Shown: positions 1 through 10,643 of the stretch, piece by piece
How the letters are laid out: the number at the start of each line of letters is the position of its first letter
Numbering within the stretch: the first letter of the stretch is position 1
Source: Pollenia angustigena
Taxonomy: Eukaryota; Arthropoda; Insecta; Diptera; Polleniidae
Assembly (NCBI GenBank): GCA_930367215.1
Contig: OV884058.1
Location: 166,390,478-166,454,477 of the forward strand
Length of the DNA: 64,000 nucleotides
Reading direction: 5' to 3'
The notes under the pieces: generated by a model
What the model was told of the DNA's origin: nothing
Databases searched by the model: none
Seen by the model: only the letters and a program-made list of their open reading frames with translations
Position numbers and translations under genes: made by a program

Positions 1-200
1 TTTGCAGATATAAGCAAAAATATGCGCTGGCGGGACGTTAAAAAAACGGAAGTGGATTTTGACTTGCATTACAAAACTTAATAAGACTGCGAATTGAGCA
101 AGACGTTTTGAATAAAACCTTTTTAATAAGCATTGGACTTATATAGATTTATTTTTCAAGCTATTAGAATTAAAAATATTTACTCGTTTAAAGGCACATA

Positions 201-437
201 TGGGCATTTTGAGCGAAAAGTCTACTATTTTTTAATGTAACGCCAGAATGCAAATAAGGTTGTATTCTAAGACCATGTTGTTCAACCGTTATCCCTTCTG
301 TTACTAAATGTAGAGCTAGTTGCGCTTTACACCACAATATAAAAAAGTAAACTATACATATAAAATTTTTTGAGAAACAATTTAAATTATTTCTGGCGTT
401 ACGTTACAAAAAGTAGACTTTTCGCTGGAATTGCCCA
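201..437. mobile_element. TA-flanked MITE with long terminal inverted repeats
   Basis: The ends TGGGCA...TGCCCA sit between TA dinucleotides, and arms of about 50 bp are near-complementary; both contain AGCGAAAAGTCTAC and GTAACGCCAGAA. No ORF lies inside. A TA target and short TIR length fit a Tc1/mariner-derived MITE; the family is inferred. Confidence 0.7.
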
Positions 438-1805
438 TATATTCTGGGTCCTTGAGTAATTCTAAGTCGATTTAGCCATGTCTGTCTGTCTGTCCGTCTG
501 TTGAAAACACGCTCACTTTCGAAAAACTCAAAATAAATAAACAAACTTGGCTTGTAGTTACCCTAAGCAGTTTGGGATTGAAATCCAGCAAAATCGGTTC
601 AGTAGGATCAGAGCTATGAATCAAAATGTGGAACCAGCACCTAAAAAAAATTGATAATTTTGTTACAAAAACTTACATAAATGGTGGAAAATGCACAGAA
701 TGATATAAGATTTTGCAAAAGTTCGTTTTATTCGACTGAAAATCACGCTGTAAAATTTCGTGAAGATCCGTCCATAATTTACCCTAGGCCCCATATAAGC
801 CCTACTCCCGGAAACCATAATTTATAATGCTATCATAACAAATATTGGCTTGTCACAGTTTAATAGGACTAGAAATAACACTGTGAGATTTCGTTAAGAT
901 CGGTCCATAATTTACCCTAGGCCCCATATAAACTCTTCCCCCGGAAAACAGATTAGTACGCGTTAATTAACTATGCTATCAAAATAGAAATTGGTACGTC
1001 ACAGTTTTGTAGGACTAGAAATGACACTGTGAAATTTCCTGAAGATCGGTCCATAATTTAGCCTTGGCCCCATATAAAGCCCACTCTGGTAAAATAATTA
1101 AATACGCCTAAAACCGGAGCAGATATAGATATTGCGGTTAACTTTCTTCCAGCTTAGCTTCATATGGCCAACAAAAAATGGTATGCAATTAATTCAATGC
1201 GGTTCTAGTTTTTTAAGTTTTTGTTTCTAAATTTTACCAATGTGACGGATCGGAAGTAAACTAAATTTGTAATGGCAACAGTAACTGCACATTTAAAGAT
1301 AAGCAAAAAGTCATTTTGATTTAACTCTCTAAAAAACGTAAACAATATTTGATACTTTGCTCGTGTGTACTTTTGAACGTGAAAATTCCAAAAGTGCCAT
1401 TAACCCAAATTTATCTTAAGCCAGCCTGCCAGCCAGACGGATAGACATCGTTAGATCAATTCAAAAGTTTATTTTAACTCGGTCGCTATACTCAAAGGGG
1501 AGTCTAGGTGCTACAAACGTCATCACAAACGCATAATACCCTCTGCACTGTGGCTATGTCAAGCTGAAGTAGCTTTGTAGTTTTGCAAAATGTTTTCAAC
1601 ATTATGTTTTTAATATTTAAAGTAGTTTAGTTACGTCTTTTTGCATTAAGAAAAAGATGTAGTAGAGTAAATAATAATAGAGTAATCGTAAAAAGGTCAA
1701 TGAACACTTATAATTATAGATGCAATTGTTTTACTACCGTTTGAATTTCTAGTCGCCATTTTAAATCCCAGGAGTCTAAATTTTTGCGTGAATATGTAGT
1801 TAAAT
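438..1805. other. Dispersed non-coding repeat region
   Basis: No coding sequence was found. The stretch has the low-complexity CTGTCTGTCTGTCCGTC motif at about 480-500, which is often seen in dispersed repeats of flies, and a GTGCTACAAACGTCATC block at about 1510 whose reverse complement resembles segments near 15310. This suggests several decayed copies of one dispersed family. It ends at the copia insertion. Confidence 0.5.
740..1086. repeat. Three imperfect tandem units, about 133-146 bp
   Basis: The block GATCSGTCCATAATTTA followed by CCCATATAA recurs at about 765, 898 and 1045. Between the blocks are shared segments such as TAGGACTAGAAATRACACTG. This is a diverged tandem array inside a dispersed repeat. 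Confidence 0.75.
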
Positions 1806-1810
1806 AAAAC

Positions 1811-1973
1811 TCTAGTAATATACAACAATAAGGACACAGAAAGTTTATATAAAAGTAATTAAACAAGAAATAACGTTTATTCAGTTCAAATATTTTCTTT
1901 AGAATGACAATAATTTCACAATATAAAAGCTATAAAAACAAAAGCTAATACGATTGAAAATGTTATTTCAACA
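1811..1973 (-). repeat. copia 3' LTR
   Basis: It is identical to 5906-6068. It is preceded on the element strand by GAGAGGGGG (polypurine tract) and bounded outside by AAAAC. The AATAAA-like signal in CTGAATAAACG lies in the middle of the LTR. Confidence 0.93.
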
Positions 1974-1982
1974 CCCCCTCTC
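1974..1982 (-). promoter_or_regulatory. Polypurine tract of copia element
   Basis: The element-strand sequence GAGAGGGGG abuts the 3' LTR start TGTTG. In LTR retrotransposons this purine run primes plus-strand DNA synthesis. It overlaps the end of the polyprotein stop codon. Confidence 0.8.
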
Positions 1983-4900
1983 AATCGATTAGTCCAAGTT
2001 GATCACGTAATTTAACAAAACGACAGGAGTCTGTTGACTTTGTAAAAATATCTGCCAACTGCATCTCGGAAGGTATTGATTCAACACTTATGCCACTTGC
2101 AATATTATCTCGAATAAAATGGTGTTTTATATCTATATGTTTTACATGTTTCGTTTCAAGGTTTGTTGCCATTCCAATACATCCTCTGTTATCTTCAAAA
2201 ATCTTTATTTGATAGTTGTCATCTATTTCCTTGAGATCTTTCATGATTCCTCTTATCCAAATAGCTTCTGCTGTCGCTAAACTAAGAGCTATGTATTCAG
2301 CTTCTGACGATGATGTGGCTACTGTTTGTTGCTTCTTACTGCACCAAGAAATTGTACAGCCATAGACTTTAAATAAGTATCCACTTACTGACTTTCGATC
2401 TGATATATCTGAGGCCCAATCTGCGTCTGCATATCCAATTACTGGTTCATTGTTGTTCTTTGGAAAATGTAATTTCATAGACGAAGTTCCTTTAATATAC
2501 CTCAAAACTCTCTTTAAATGTTGCCAATGTATATCGTTTGGATTTTGTTGAAACCTACCTAGGTAGCCGACATGATAGCATATATCGGGTCGTGAACACA
2601 ACATAATGTACATCAAGCTACCTAAAAGTTCACGATATGGTTGGTTTGTACCTTGGTCGGTTCTATTAATTTCCACCTGCAATCCTTTTTCCATTGGAGT
2701 CTTTACTAAATTGCACTCCGACATTCCAAATTTATTCAAAATCTTGTTAATACTCGACTCCTGCGATATAGATAAGCTTCCATCGCTTAATGTAATTTTC
2801 ATCCCTAAAAAGTACTTTAAATCGCCACAATCTGACATTTCAAAATTTCTTTTAAGGTCAGCTTTTAATTTGTTTATGCTCTCAATTTTACTTCCAACAA
2901 TTAGCAGATCGTCCACATACAAAATTAAATACAACGCATCAGTTTTATTTTTGTCGATTTTAACATATAAACAGTAGTCATGTTTTGATCTTGAAAATCC
3001 TAATGATTCAATGAAGTGATTAAATTTGTCATTCCAGCATTTATGAGCTTGTTTTAAACCATAAAGTGATTTCACTAATTTGCAACATACGTCGTTATTT
3101 CCTTTTACACCTTCCGGTCGAGCCATGTAAATGGTTTCCTTCAATTCTCCATGTAGGAATGCCGTTTTAACATCCAGTTGATGAAATTTGTAACCATAAT
3201 GAAGGCCAATAGCCAGCACTAGCCTTATTGTGCATAACTTTGCAACAGGAGCATATGTTTGCCAGTAGTCAATGCCGTAATTTTGAAGAAATCCTTTGAC
3301 AACCAATCGTGCTTTGTATCTTGTTAAGTTTCCGTTGTGATCTTCTTTTATTCGAAACACCCATTTCGATTTTAGCAACTTGACATTAGGTGGAACTTTA
3401 ACTTCCTCCCAAACATGATTTACTTTCATAGAATTTAATTCATCTTTAATAGCATTCTCCCACTGCTTTGAGTCTTCTCTATTAAAAATATCAGCATATG
3501 TTTGAGGTTCTTGATTTTTAATCACATCGGCATTGAAACCAGTTATATAATCAAAAAATTTGCCTGGCAATCGACTTATTCTTCCACTTCTTCGTAATTC
3601 GTTTTCCGAAAGCGATATATCTCTAGATATTTCTTGGTTAGTTTCGTCTAAATTCATAACATCGGACCCAAGGGCTGGAGTAAGCAATATATTTTCATCT
3701 TCTGTTATGTCGAATTCTGGTGGGGATTCATTTGAAGTGGAAATATCAATTTTTTGATTGGAATCAGACACAGCAACATATTCATCTTCTTCCCCCTCTT
3801 GCTCGTGACTGTTTCGTTCAATTATATTTGGAATTTTTAAGGGTTTTATGTCCGATTTGAAGGGATAGCAAGTCTCCTCAAATTTAACATCACGAGCTAA
3901 AACAACTTTACGGTTTTCCATGTCCCATAAACGGAAGCCATTTGGAGCGTAACCAATCATTACCATTTTCTTTCCTTTTGGATCAAGTTTCTTTCGCTTG
4001 GCATTAGGCACCCAACAATAAGCTTTGCATCCAAAGATTCTTATTTTCTGAAGGTTAATTTTATTACGATACCATAACTCGGCTGGAGTTGCATCTTCTT
4101 TAATTGCTCTAGTAGGACATCTATTAATAATATACACCGCAGTTAAAGCAGCTTCGTTCCATAGAAATTTTGGCACTCCAGATTCTAAAAGCATTGATCT
4201 GACCTTCTCAAAAATTGTTCTGTTGAATCGTTCCGAAACCCCGTTTTGTTGTGGGGTATAAGAAACAGTAGTTTCGACTTGAATACCTTTAGTCTTGTAC
4301 CAATTTAGCTGCTCCAATGACAAGTATTCTCTTCCTTGATCAATGGTAAGTGTGGATTTTTTAGATTCAGGAAACATTGCACTTACCAAAGCCTCATATT
4401 CTTGAATCTTGTCAAAAACTTCTGACTTCTTTTTAATACAAAACATCATTGCGAAATGTGTGAAATCATCAATAAATGTAACAATATAATTTGAACCATT
4501 CCAAGCCGTAGGTGTGATTGGTCCGCATACATCAGAGTGAATTCTTTGAACAACTCTTGTAGCTCTGGGTCTTGTACCATCAAAAGTATTTCGACAAATC
4601 TTCGATTCCATACATACATCACAAAAGCCAAGATTATTTCGTTTCAGTTCACGATTTATTAATCCCAATTTCTTAAGCTGCTCGAATCCAGAAATACCAA
4701 TATGCCCCAGACGCTTATGCCACAATTCAAATTCATTTTGACTGCACGATAACGCATAACCCGTTCCACAATTTAAATGTAATTCATATAAGTTACCAAT
4801 AAGATATGCTGTTGCGATTTCTAATTCACCTTTTAATATTACAGCTTTTTTATTTAAAAAATTTACTGAAAGACCAGATTTTGTTAATTTCCGCACAGAT

Positions 4901-5901
4901 ATCAAATTATCTCTTAAGTCTGGAGTATATAAAACATCTTTTATTGTAACTTCTACACCCTTGTCAGTAATACCATTTATATTTCCGACATGATTGGCAA
5001 CTATTGATTCATTATTTTTAGCAACATTTATTTCCACCGGAATTTTTAGCTTTTTAATTAAAGAAAAATATGTTTTCTGATTTGCCAAGTGATCACTTGC
5101 ACCAGAATCCAATTTAAAACTAATTTTATCAGCAACATACCGGTTATCATAATTTTTCCTTTTTACCATGAAGGAAACCGCTTTGGTATTTGCAACTTTT
5201 GCTTCACCCTGCAAGCAATTCTTGGCTTGATGACCAAATTTATTGCATTTAAAGCATTTTCCTTTAAATCTCTTCTTATTGTGGAACTTCTTGCTGGAAA
5301 ATGCTAATTTTTCTTCAGGGATTTCACTATTACGGTCAGAAAACTTTGCTTCTTCTGAAATCAAGCGCTCTTTCACCAAATTTAAATTTAATTTGCCATC
5401 TTCCACATTTTGTAGAGCCGTAACGAGAGGGTCGTATTTCTCTGGTAGTGTTAGAAATAGCTGTGCCAATACATCAGAGTCTTCCATCTTAGCACCAGCC
5501 AATTTCAGTTGACGAATTAAGTTTTCAAAAGCTAATATGTGAGACACAATTGAGTCCCCTTCGTTCATTCTTAACTTTACCAGTTTCTTTCTTAAAAGCA
5601 GTTGGTTCACAACAGATTGTTTAGCAAAGGCGGCTTGCAAACTAGTCCACATCTCAAAAGCAGTTTCTTTTTCCCGTATAAAGCTTAAACAATCCGAATG
5701 AACAAAACTTACGATTCTATCTTTTGCTTTCTTGTCCTTCTTAAAAAATTCTCCTAAAGCAGTTGCATCACTTGGAGGAGTGCCGGTTAGAACATCCAAT
5801 AAGTTGAGTGAATCCAGATGAGTTTTCACCCGAAACTGCCAGTCGTCAAATCCCTCACCTTTAAATTGAGGAATTCCGTGTATATCTTTACTATCGCCCA
5901 T
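1981..5901 (-). CDS. copia-type Gag-Pol polyprotein (1306 aa)
   Basis: One long ORF encodes gag, protease, integrase, reverse transcriptase and RNase H in copia order. Visible motifs, numbered from the chosen start: CCHC knuckle CFKCNKFGHQAKNC (about 214), protease LDSGAS (about 264), integrase HHCC zinc site (about 394-440) and DDE core ending at ERFNR (about 560), reverse transcriptase YVDDLL (about 995), and RNase H YADADW (about 1155) with SSSEAEYIALS. The ORF is open for 20 codons upstream, but those lie in the LTR and run into the primer site. The ATG at 5901, just inside the 5' LTR and followed by GDSKDIHG, is therefore preferred. Length is close to that of known copia polyproteins (about 1400 aa), and there are no frameshifts. 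Gag/Pol ratio control (splicing in Drosophila copia) cannot be judged here. Confidence 0.94.
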   Translation of the reverse strand: MGDSKDIHGIPQFKGEGFDDWQFRVKTHLDSLNLLDVLTGTPPSDATALGEFFKKDKKAKDRIVSFVHSDCLSFIREKETAFEMWTSLQAAFAKQSVVNQLLLRKKLVKLRMNEGDSIVSHILAFENLIRQLKLAGAKMEDSDVLAQLFLTLPEKYDPLVTALQNVEDGKLNLNLVKERLISEEAKFSDRNSEIPEEKLAFSSKKFHNKKRFKGKCFKCNKFGHQAKNCLQGEAKVANTKAVSFMVKRKNYDNRYVADKISFKLDSGASDHLANQKTYFSLIKKLKIPVEINVAKNNESIVANHVGNINGITDKGVEVTIKDVLYTPDLRDNLISVRKLTKSGLSVNFLNKKAVILKGELEIATAYLIGNLYELHLNCGTGYALSCSQNEFELWHKRLGHIGISGFEQLKKLGLINRELKRNNLGFCDVCMESKICRNTFDGTRPRATRVVQRIHSDVCGPITPTAWNGSNYIVTFIDDFTHFAMMFCIKKKSEVFDKIQEYEALVSAMFPESKKSTLTIDQGREYLSLEQLNWYKTKGIQVETTVSYTPQQNGVSERFNRTIFEKVRSMLLESGVPKFLWNEAALTAVYIINRCPTRAIKEDATPAELWYRNKINLQKIRIFGCKAYCWVPNAKRKKLDPKGKKMVMIGYAPNGFRLWDMENRKVVLARDVKFEETCYPFKSDIKPLKIPNIIERNSHEQEGEEDEYVAVSDSNQKIDISTSNESPPEFDITEDENILLTPALGSDVMNLDETNQEISRDISLSENELRRSGRISRLPGKFFDYITGFNADVIKNQEPQTYADIFNREDSKQWENAIKDELNSMKVNHVWEEVKVPPNVKLLKSKWVFRIKEDHNGNLTRYKARLVVKGFLQNYGIDYWQTYAPVAKLCTIRLVLAIGLHYGYKFHQLDVKTAFLHGELKETIYMARPEGVKGNNDVCCKLVKSLYGLKQAHKCWNDKFNHFIESLGFSRSKHDYCLYVKIDKNKTDALYLILYVDDLLIVGSKIESINKLKADLKRNFEMSDCGDLKYFLGMKITLSDGSLSISQESSINKILNKFGMSECNLVKTPMEKGLQVEINRTDQGTNQPYRELLGSLMYIMLCSRPDICYHVGYLGRFQQNPNDIHWQHLKRVLRYIKGTSSMKLHFPKNNNEPVIGYADADWASDISDRKSVSGYLFKVYGCTISWCSKKQQTVATSSSEAEYIALSLATAEAIWIRGIMKDLKEIDDNYQIKIFEDNRGCIGMATNLETKHVKHIDIKHHFIRDNIASGISVESIPSEMQLADIFTKSTDSCRFVKLRDQLGLID

Positions 5902-5905
5902 AACC
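5896..5905 (-). promoter_or_regulatory. Primer-binding site of copia element
   Basis: Immediately inside the 5' LTR the element strand reads GGTTATGGGC. It resembles the copia primer site that pairs with an internal segment of initiator tRNA-Met (known for Drosophila copia). The polyprotein ATG lies inside this site. Confidence 0.75.
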
Positions 5906-6068
5906 TCTAGTAATATACAACAATAAGGACACAGAAAGTTTATATAAAAGTAATTAAACAAGAAATAACGTTTATTCAGTTCAAATATTTTCTTTAGAAT
6001 GACAATAATTTCACAATATAAAAGCTATAAAAACAAAAGCTAATACGATTGAAAATGTTATTTCAACA
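5906..6068 (-). repeat. copia 5' LTR
   Basis: It is identical to 1811-1973. It would carry the element promoter; a TTTATATTG segment in the first half may serve as TATA. It is bounded outside by AAAAC at 6069-6073. Confidence 0.93.
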
Positions 6069-6243
6069 AAAACAAACCATAATCAACCAAAACCTCGTTT
6101 GCGAATTTTTGTGTAGTTACGTCCGTTTGTATTTAAGATGACAAAATACAGACAATAAGATGTGTGTGAAGGTTAATTTTGAAATGTATTGCATAACAGA
6201 GTTCTGTTAAAGCGGTAACACTGTTAACTATATAGAATTGTGA

Positions 6244-7284
6244 TATATCGTCCCCATAACAATAGCGTATCATTTTTTTGGGGTTTTGAGAAAATCGTGT
6301 TTTAAGTTTTTGTCAAATCGGATGTCTATTAAAACCTCAATATCGCGGTAAATAAAAATTCTTCATATTGGATTTTTCGACGAATACATAATACCGTTTC
6401 TTGTCTTTAAATTGACCAATTTTTTTTATTCTACTCATCCTTTAAGACCATAATTATGTCATTCAAAGTGCAAGTCCTCCATATAGGCTATTTTATTTTT
6501 TAAGGAATTCGTATGATGTATCTGATACACTATTTTATTTTGTATGGTATACGCTGTTTTATTCAATAATTTTACGGCATTTTTATTAAAATATTTGATC
6601 TCAAAAATATAATTTTGTAACATTATAAAACAGTGATTAATTCATAGTTTTGTTAATTCAGTGGCACATATTCATTACTCTCCAATTTGGGTTATTATAA
6701 ACAAAAAATTATGACAAATTAAGGAATACATTGCGTAAATTAAAAATAACTAGAAGTTCATACGTCGTCTTTCTCTTCCTCTGCTACATCTGGCTCATCT
6801 AAAAAATTTCGTTTCTTTTCACCTCTTAAGTTAATGAAAAATGACTGCGAGCCACGAGGAATTACATTCTTCTTGCACAACTTTTGGAGATCATGCAGCT
6901 TTCGATGGTCGGAATGAAACTATTTCTCAAACAATAGTGTATATTATTATAAGCTATTTTATGAGTTAAAGTTTTCATAAATTGTATTTTTTTCTACAGG
7001 CTAAAATGGGGTATAATGCGTTTACACTATTATTCTTTTAACAATTTTGGAGTGGCAATTTTAAGTAAAATAACGCATATGAGCTTGCACACTTATTGAA
7101 GGAAAATTTTGAACAAGCAATTATACACTATTTTTTCCAACGACATTTTGACCCACTTTTTGGAAGTAGAATTTGACGAAATTTCGACCAGACATAAAAT
7201 CAATGATGGAGATTCTAAATATGCAATAAAAAAATAATAGCGTATGAGCACAAACGCTATTGTTATATTAAGGCGACGATATGT
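6244..7284. mobile_element. Element nested in left arm of the foldback
   Basis: The inverted ends ATATCGTC and TAACAATAGCGT (left, about 6244-6268) match ACGCTATTGTTA and GACGATAT (right, about 7246-7284). The arm of the host element is continuous on the opposite side (about 8590-8620), so this segment looks inserted. No coding potential is visible inside; ATAGCGTATGAG-like motifs recur near the ends. Confidence 0.55.
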
Positions 7285-7940
7285 ATGTATTCAAATTGGA
7301 CAAATAGGACTATATGTTTTTTTAATTTTTTAAATGTACAATTTCTCTGGAAAATGAAATTTGGTAGAATTTGTGAACAAAATGGTGCATGTAGACGACA
7401 TGTTTTTTACATCTGACTTGTCAACATGTAATTGTGCATGTCGGTCAAAATGGCTGTTTTACAAAAGGTTTATAATATTCGGTCACAAACGTGCATGTAA
7501 TTTGCTTCTGACATTGTCTCTGTTTTTCCCCATTGCTGTTACAAAAACCAAAATAAAAATGCCGCCACGAAAATTTGTATTTACGCTGTTAAATAATTTA
7601 GCCATCTTAACATATTTTTCTTTTAATTCAAAGATGCCAAGTTAGGATATTGTAATAAAAAGGTTTTTATATATACATATATTTACATAAATTCTATTCA
7701 ATAGTGGGATGATCATACATATCACGGTATTGTAAAATATTAACTTCAGCCGGCTAATGATTCCGTCAGTAGTGGAAGCCGCTGCCGGTTTCCTCTCCGC
7801 ATAGATTTCTGATGTCAGATGGTTTGTCAGAAGACTTTTACAGAAGCAAAGTTTAAAAGGTAACACACGACATGTATGTATTTTGCAGTGGGAAATTTGA
7901 CATGTCAGATGACAAAAACATGTCTTGTACGGTCGCCTTT

Positions 7941-8440
7941 AAAGGTGTTGCGTATTTATTAAAATTTTTCAATTTGTTCATATTTGGAAATTCTCTGTTA
8001 GATGAATTCCAGGAAAACGGTAGGCGTTGCGGATGGAATTTGATGTATTTTGTGGAAAAAGTGGTCTTTTATGAAAATTAATTGTCAGAAGCTTAAAGGT
8101 GTTTCGTCTTTATATGAATTTTTCAATTTATCCATATATTCAAATTTGAAAATTCTCCGTTAGATGAATTCCAGGAAAACGGTAGGAGATGGGCTGATGG
8201 AATTTGTGGACAAAGTACTATTTTATGAAAATTAATTGTCAAAAACTTAAAGGTATTGCGTCTAATTTTTCAATTTGTCCATATTTTTCCAGGAAAACGG
8301 TTGGTGATGGGCTGATGGAATTTGATGTAATTTGTGGACAAAGTGGTCTGTTATGAAAATTAATTGTTAGAAGCTTAAAGGTGTTGCGTCCCTATACGAA
8401 TTTTTCAACTTGTCCATATTTTCAAATTGCATCCGACCAT
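7941..8440. repeat. Tandem array of about 130-155-bp units
   Basis: Units beginning AAAGGTGTTGCGT start near 7941, 8095, 8247 and 8376 (the last is partial). Shared blocks are TTCCAGGAAAACGGT and ATGAAAATTAATTGT. The array lies in the right arm of the foldback element, as in Drosophila FB elements whose arms are built of tandem repeats (family knowledge; homology is not implied). Confidence 0.8.
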
Positions 8441-8708
8441 CTATCGTTTTCTCGGAATTCAAAAAAATTAAAAAAGGACATATAAAGTCCTATTACATAT
8501 CTAAAATAATAAAAAAGTTTTTAATAAGCGGGATATGTGTTAAGCACTATATTTTTTCTAGTCCATTTGTTCCAAAAATTTAAGTATAATTCCAATTTGA
8601 ATGCATATATCACAATTCTATATGGTTAACAGTGTTATGTTAGCGCTTAAACAGAACTCTGTTATGCAATAAATTTCGAAATTTAACTTCACACACATGA
8701 AAATAAGA

Positions 8709-9517
8709 GGATAATGTATTTAGAAATCTATTTTTTAAGATATGTACTTAAAACAATTTTATCGGTTTTAAAGCGTTTCGTTTTAAAAATCGATTTTCAT
8801 CACCTGAATGTAAATATGTAGGTAACTATGTTGTATTTACATTGAGTTTGTGATTCCTATTAAATTGTATATTTAAATCTATTTTTTTGTAATATCCATA
8901 AAACTAGTCACTAATACACACAATTTTGCCAACATTATACGCATCAATAATTTGTTGACCTTAATAGTTACAAAAAACTTGAGGTCAATACCATTAAAAA
9001 TTAAAAAAAAAACAGTTTTGCTATTTTTTTTTAACTTGTTTTTATTGTTAAACGGGTTTATTTCTTTTAAAACACTAATTAATCAAACTTGAAAAAATTA
9101 TTGGTAATATTCCAACACAAGAAGGTTAAAAACTTTTTACGCGCAAAAAAGTAACAGATGCAAAAACTATTAATTTAGATACCCAGTTATTAGTTCAATA
9201 GTTTCCCCTCAAAGTCAGTAGCATTTTGAAAGTGTATTTTAATAGTTTTTTATCCTTTCATATACAGAAAACTCCCATTCCGTTCATGAAAACAAAAATG
9301 GTTTCATTCCGAAAAATTTTTCCTCATTTTCTGGAGCACCAAAATACGGAATGAATTCCGATTACGAACGGAATTGTACTCTGTGACATGGCTGATAATT
9401 TAAATGGGAATTTCGATCAATATCGAATGCCGTAGAATTGTTAAATGCATTTAAAAAAGTGGTTAAAGTCAAGTGGAAACTTAATTGAACATTTTTCAAA
9501 TTTAAGTATGTAACTTA
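8709..9517. other. AT-rich non-coding stretch
   Basis: No gene, TIR pair or tandem array was recognised. The sequence consists of short A/T runs. Confidence 0.5.
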
Positions 9518-9723
9518 CAGCGGTGTTCTGGAAATTGAAAACGCAAAACGCAAGAATTTGGATGTTGTTTTTAATGCTCTTTTAATCTAATTTTTATAAT
9601 TTTTGTTATAAAATTCTGTTTAAAAGAGAAATATTTTTATAATATTTTCCATAAAATTCTTTTATTTAAAAACGACCTTTAAAATTCTTGCGTTTTGCGT
9701 TTCCGATCTCCAGAACACCCTTG
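9518..9723. mobile_element. MITE family 1, copy 1 (3-bp TSD TTA)
   Basis: The inverted ends contain GTGTTCTGGAAATTGAAAAC and the inner GCAAGAATTT...AAATTCTTGC. It is flanked by TTA (9515-9517 and 9724-9726). It belongs with the copies at 21102 and 32593; this copy has the most decayed ends (CAGCGGTG...CACCCTTG). Without a transposase the superfamily is uncertain; a 3-bp TTA target suggests PIF/Harbinger. Confidence 0.85.
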
Positions 9724-9868
9724 TTAAACGAGTTAAAAACTAAATACACTACATTTACACCCAGGTGGTTTTGTTCACATAGGTTAGGTAGAAGGGCTAG
9801 TGCAAAGTCAATCTTCACACTCTTACCCAGAGACCAATATGGTCCAGTGTGACGCCTTAGGTAGTTAT

Positions 9869-10635
9869 AAGTCGTTCAAACGAATAACCGTTGATCGATT
9901 ATTCATTTAATTTTGGGCGCTTAACTGTTCGAATAATTTAAAATTGGTTATTTGACTAACGAATAATTCGAATAATTTATGTCGATTAATTGATTATTCG
10001 AAAATTTGTTTTTTCACAGTATTCGTTTTTTTAATGTATAAAAACAAGCCTGTACGTTTTAAACACCCTTTTATTGTTTCCCAAAGTTTGGGATAAATTG
10101 AGTTTTAAGAATGCTTAGTACAGACTTTTACCACAATGATTCAGATGAAGAAAATGATTTTTGTGAAAAGAGTGAAAACAACCTTCTTGCAGACCTTAAC
10201 AAGAAATTCAAGTGGTATAATGAAAGACTACTAATTTTTAGAAAATACACGAAGAAGTCGGAGAAATTGGATACGCTTTGCAATATCTCCAACGTCAACA
10301 ATAACTGAAAGAATCTTTTCTTAATCAAGTTTCATCAAAACAAAAGAAAGAAATCTTTTAAAACATAAACATTTAAACTGTATACTCTTTTTGAAAGATT
10401 ATTGTAGAAGATAAGCTCAAATTTTTATGCTATTTTTTATTTAAAAGGTTTTCCTCTTTTATTGTATGAAGGAAGTTCCTTTTGTTAAATTGTTGTTACT
10501 TTTTAATAAAATTTTTATATCGATTAACCGAATAATATTAAATTGTAAGATTATTTTTCTATTAAATTTGTACCTCGTATAATTATTCGAGCGATTAATC
10601 GATTAATAGAAAACATCGATTATTTGAATACCCTA
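9869..10635 (+). mobile_element. Decayed hAT element, copy 1
   Basis: It is flanked by near-identical 8-bp repeats GTAGTTAT (9861-9868) and GTAGTAAT (10636-10643). The right end is AATACCCTA. The subterminal regions are full of ATTCGAATAAT and CGATTAAT motifs. It contains the end of a hAT transposase (10111-10390). It sits within or beside an older LINE remnant. Confidence 0.75.
10111..10390 (+). pseudogene. hAT transposase C-terminal fragment
   Basis: The first frame reads an acidic stretch (NDSDEENDF) and runs to about 10308. The coding sense then continues in the next frame as TITERIFS, an in-frame stop, then SSFIKTKERNLLKHKHLN and a FLKDY segment. This matches the hAT dimerisation end, where [AST]ERxFS is followed by K-RNRLxP--LN. 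The near-identical block in copy 2 (14081-14308, SISERIFSKSS) confirms the family. At least one frameshift and one stop make it non-functional. Confidence 0.75.
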
Positions 10636-10643
10636 GTAGTAAT

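Larger units (their letters stand above)
1811..6068 (-). mobile_element. Intact Ty1/copia LTR retrotransposon
   Basis: This is a complete 4258-bp element on the minus strand. Two 163-bp LTRs flank a single uninterrupted gag-pol ORF. A 5-bp duplication AAAAC lies at 1806-1810 and 6069-6073. The LTRs look identical base for base, so the insertion is recent and the copy may be active. A polypurine tract precedes the 3' LTR (1974-1982), and a primer site resembling the copia half-tRNA type follows the 5' LTR (5896-5905). LTRs of 163 bp are short for copia. The LTR ends read TG...GA rather than TG...CA, taking the TSD as the guide. Confidence 0.95.
6153..8708. mobile_element. Foldback-type DNA element with nested insertion
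   Basis: The outer arms are inverted repeats: the segment around 6160-6245 (GTGTGTGAAGGTT, TTGCATAACAGAGTTCTGTT, AACACTGTTAAC) matches the reverse complement of about 8600-8700. Pairing continues inward between about 7275-7450 and 7860-8530 (ATAGGACTATATG and the GACATGTC...CAGATG blocks). The right arm holds a tandem array. No transposase ORF was recognised. No clear TSD was found, so the exact ends are uncertain by several bases. Confidence 0.75.

Noticed and set aside
7361..8081. Short ORFs inside the foldback element as a transposase
   Set aside because: No recognisable motif, and the frames follow the inverted and tandem repeats.
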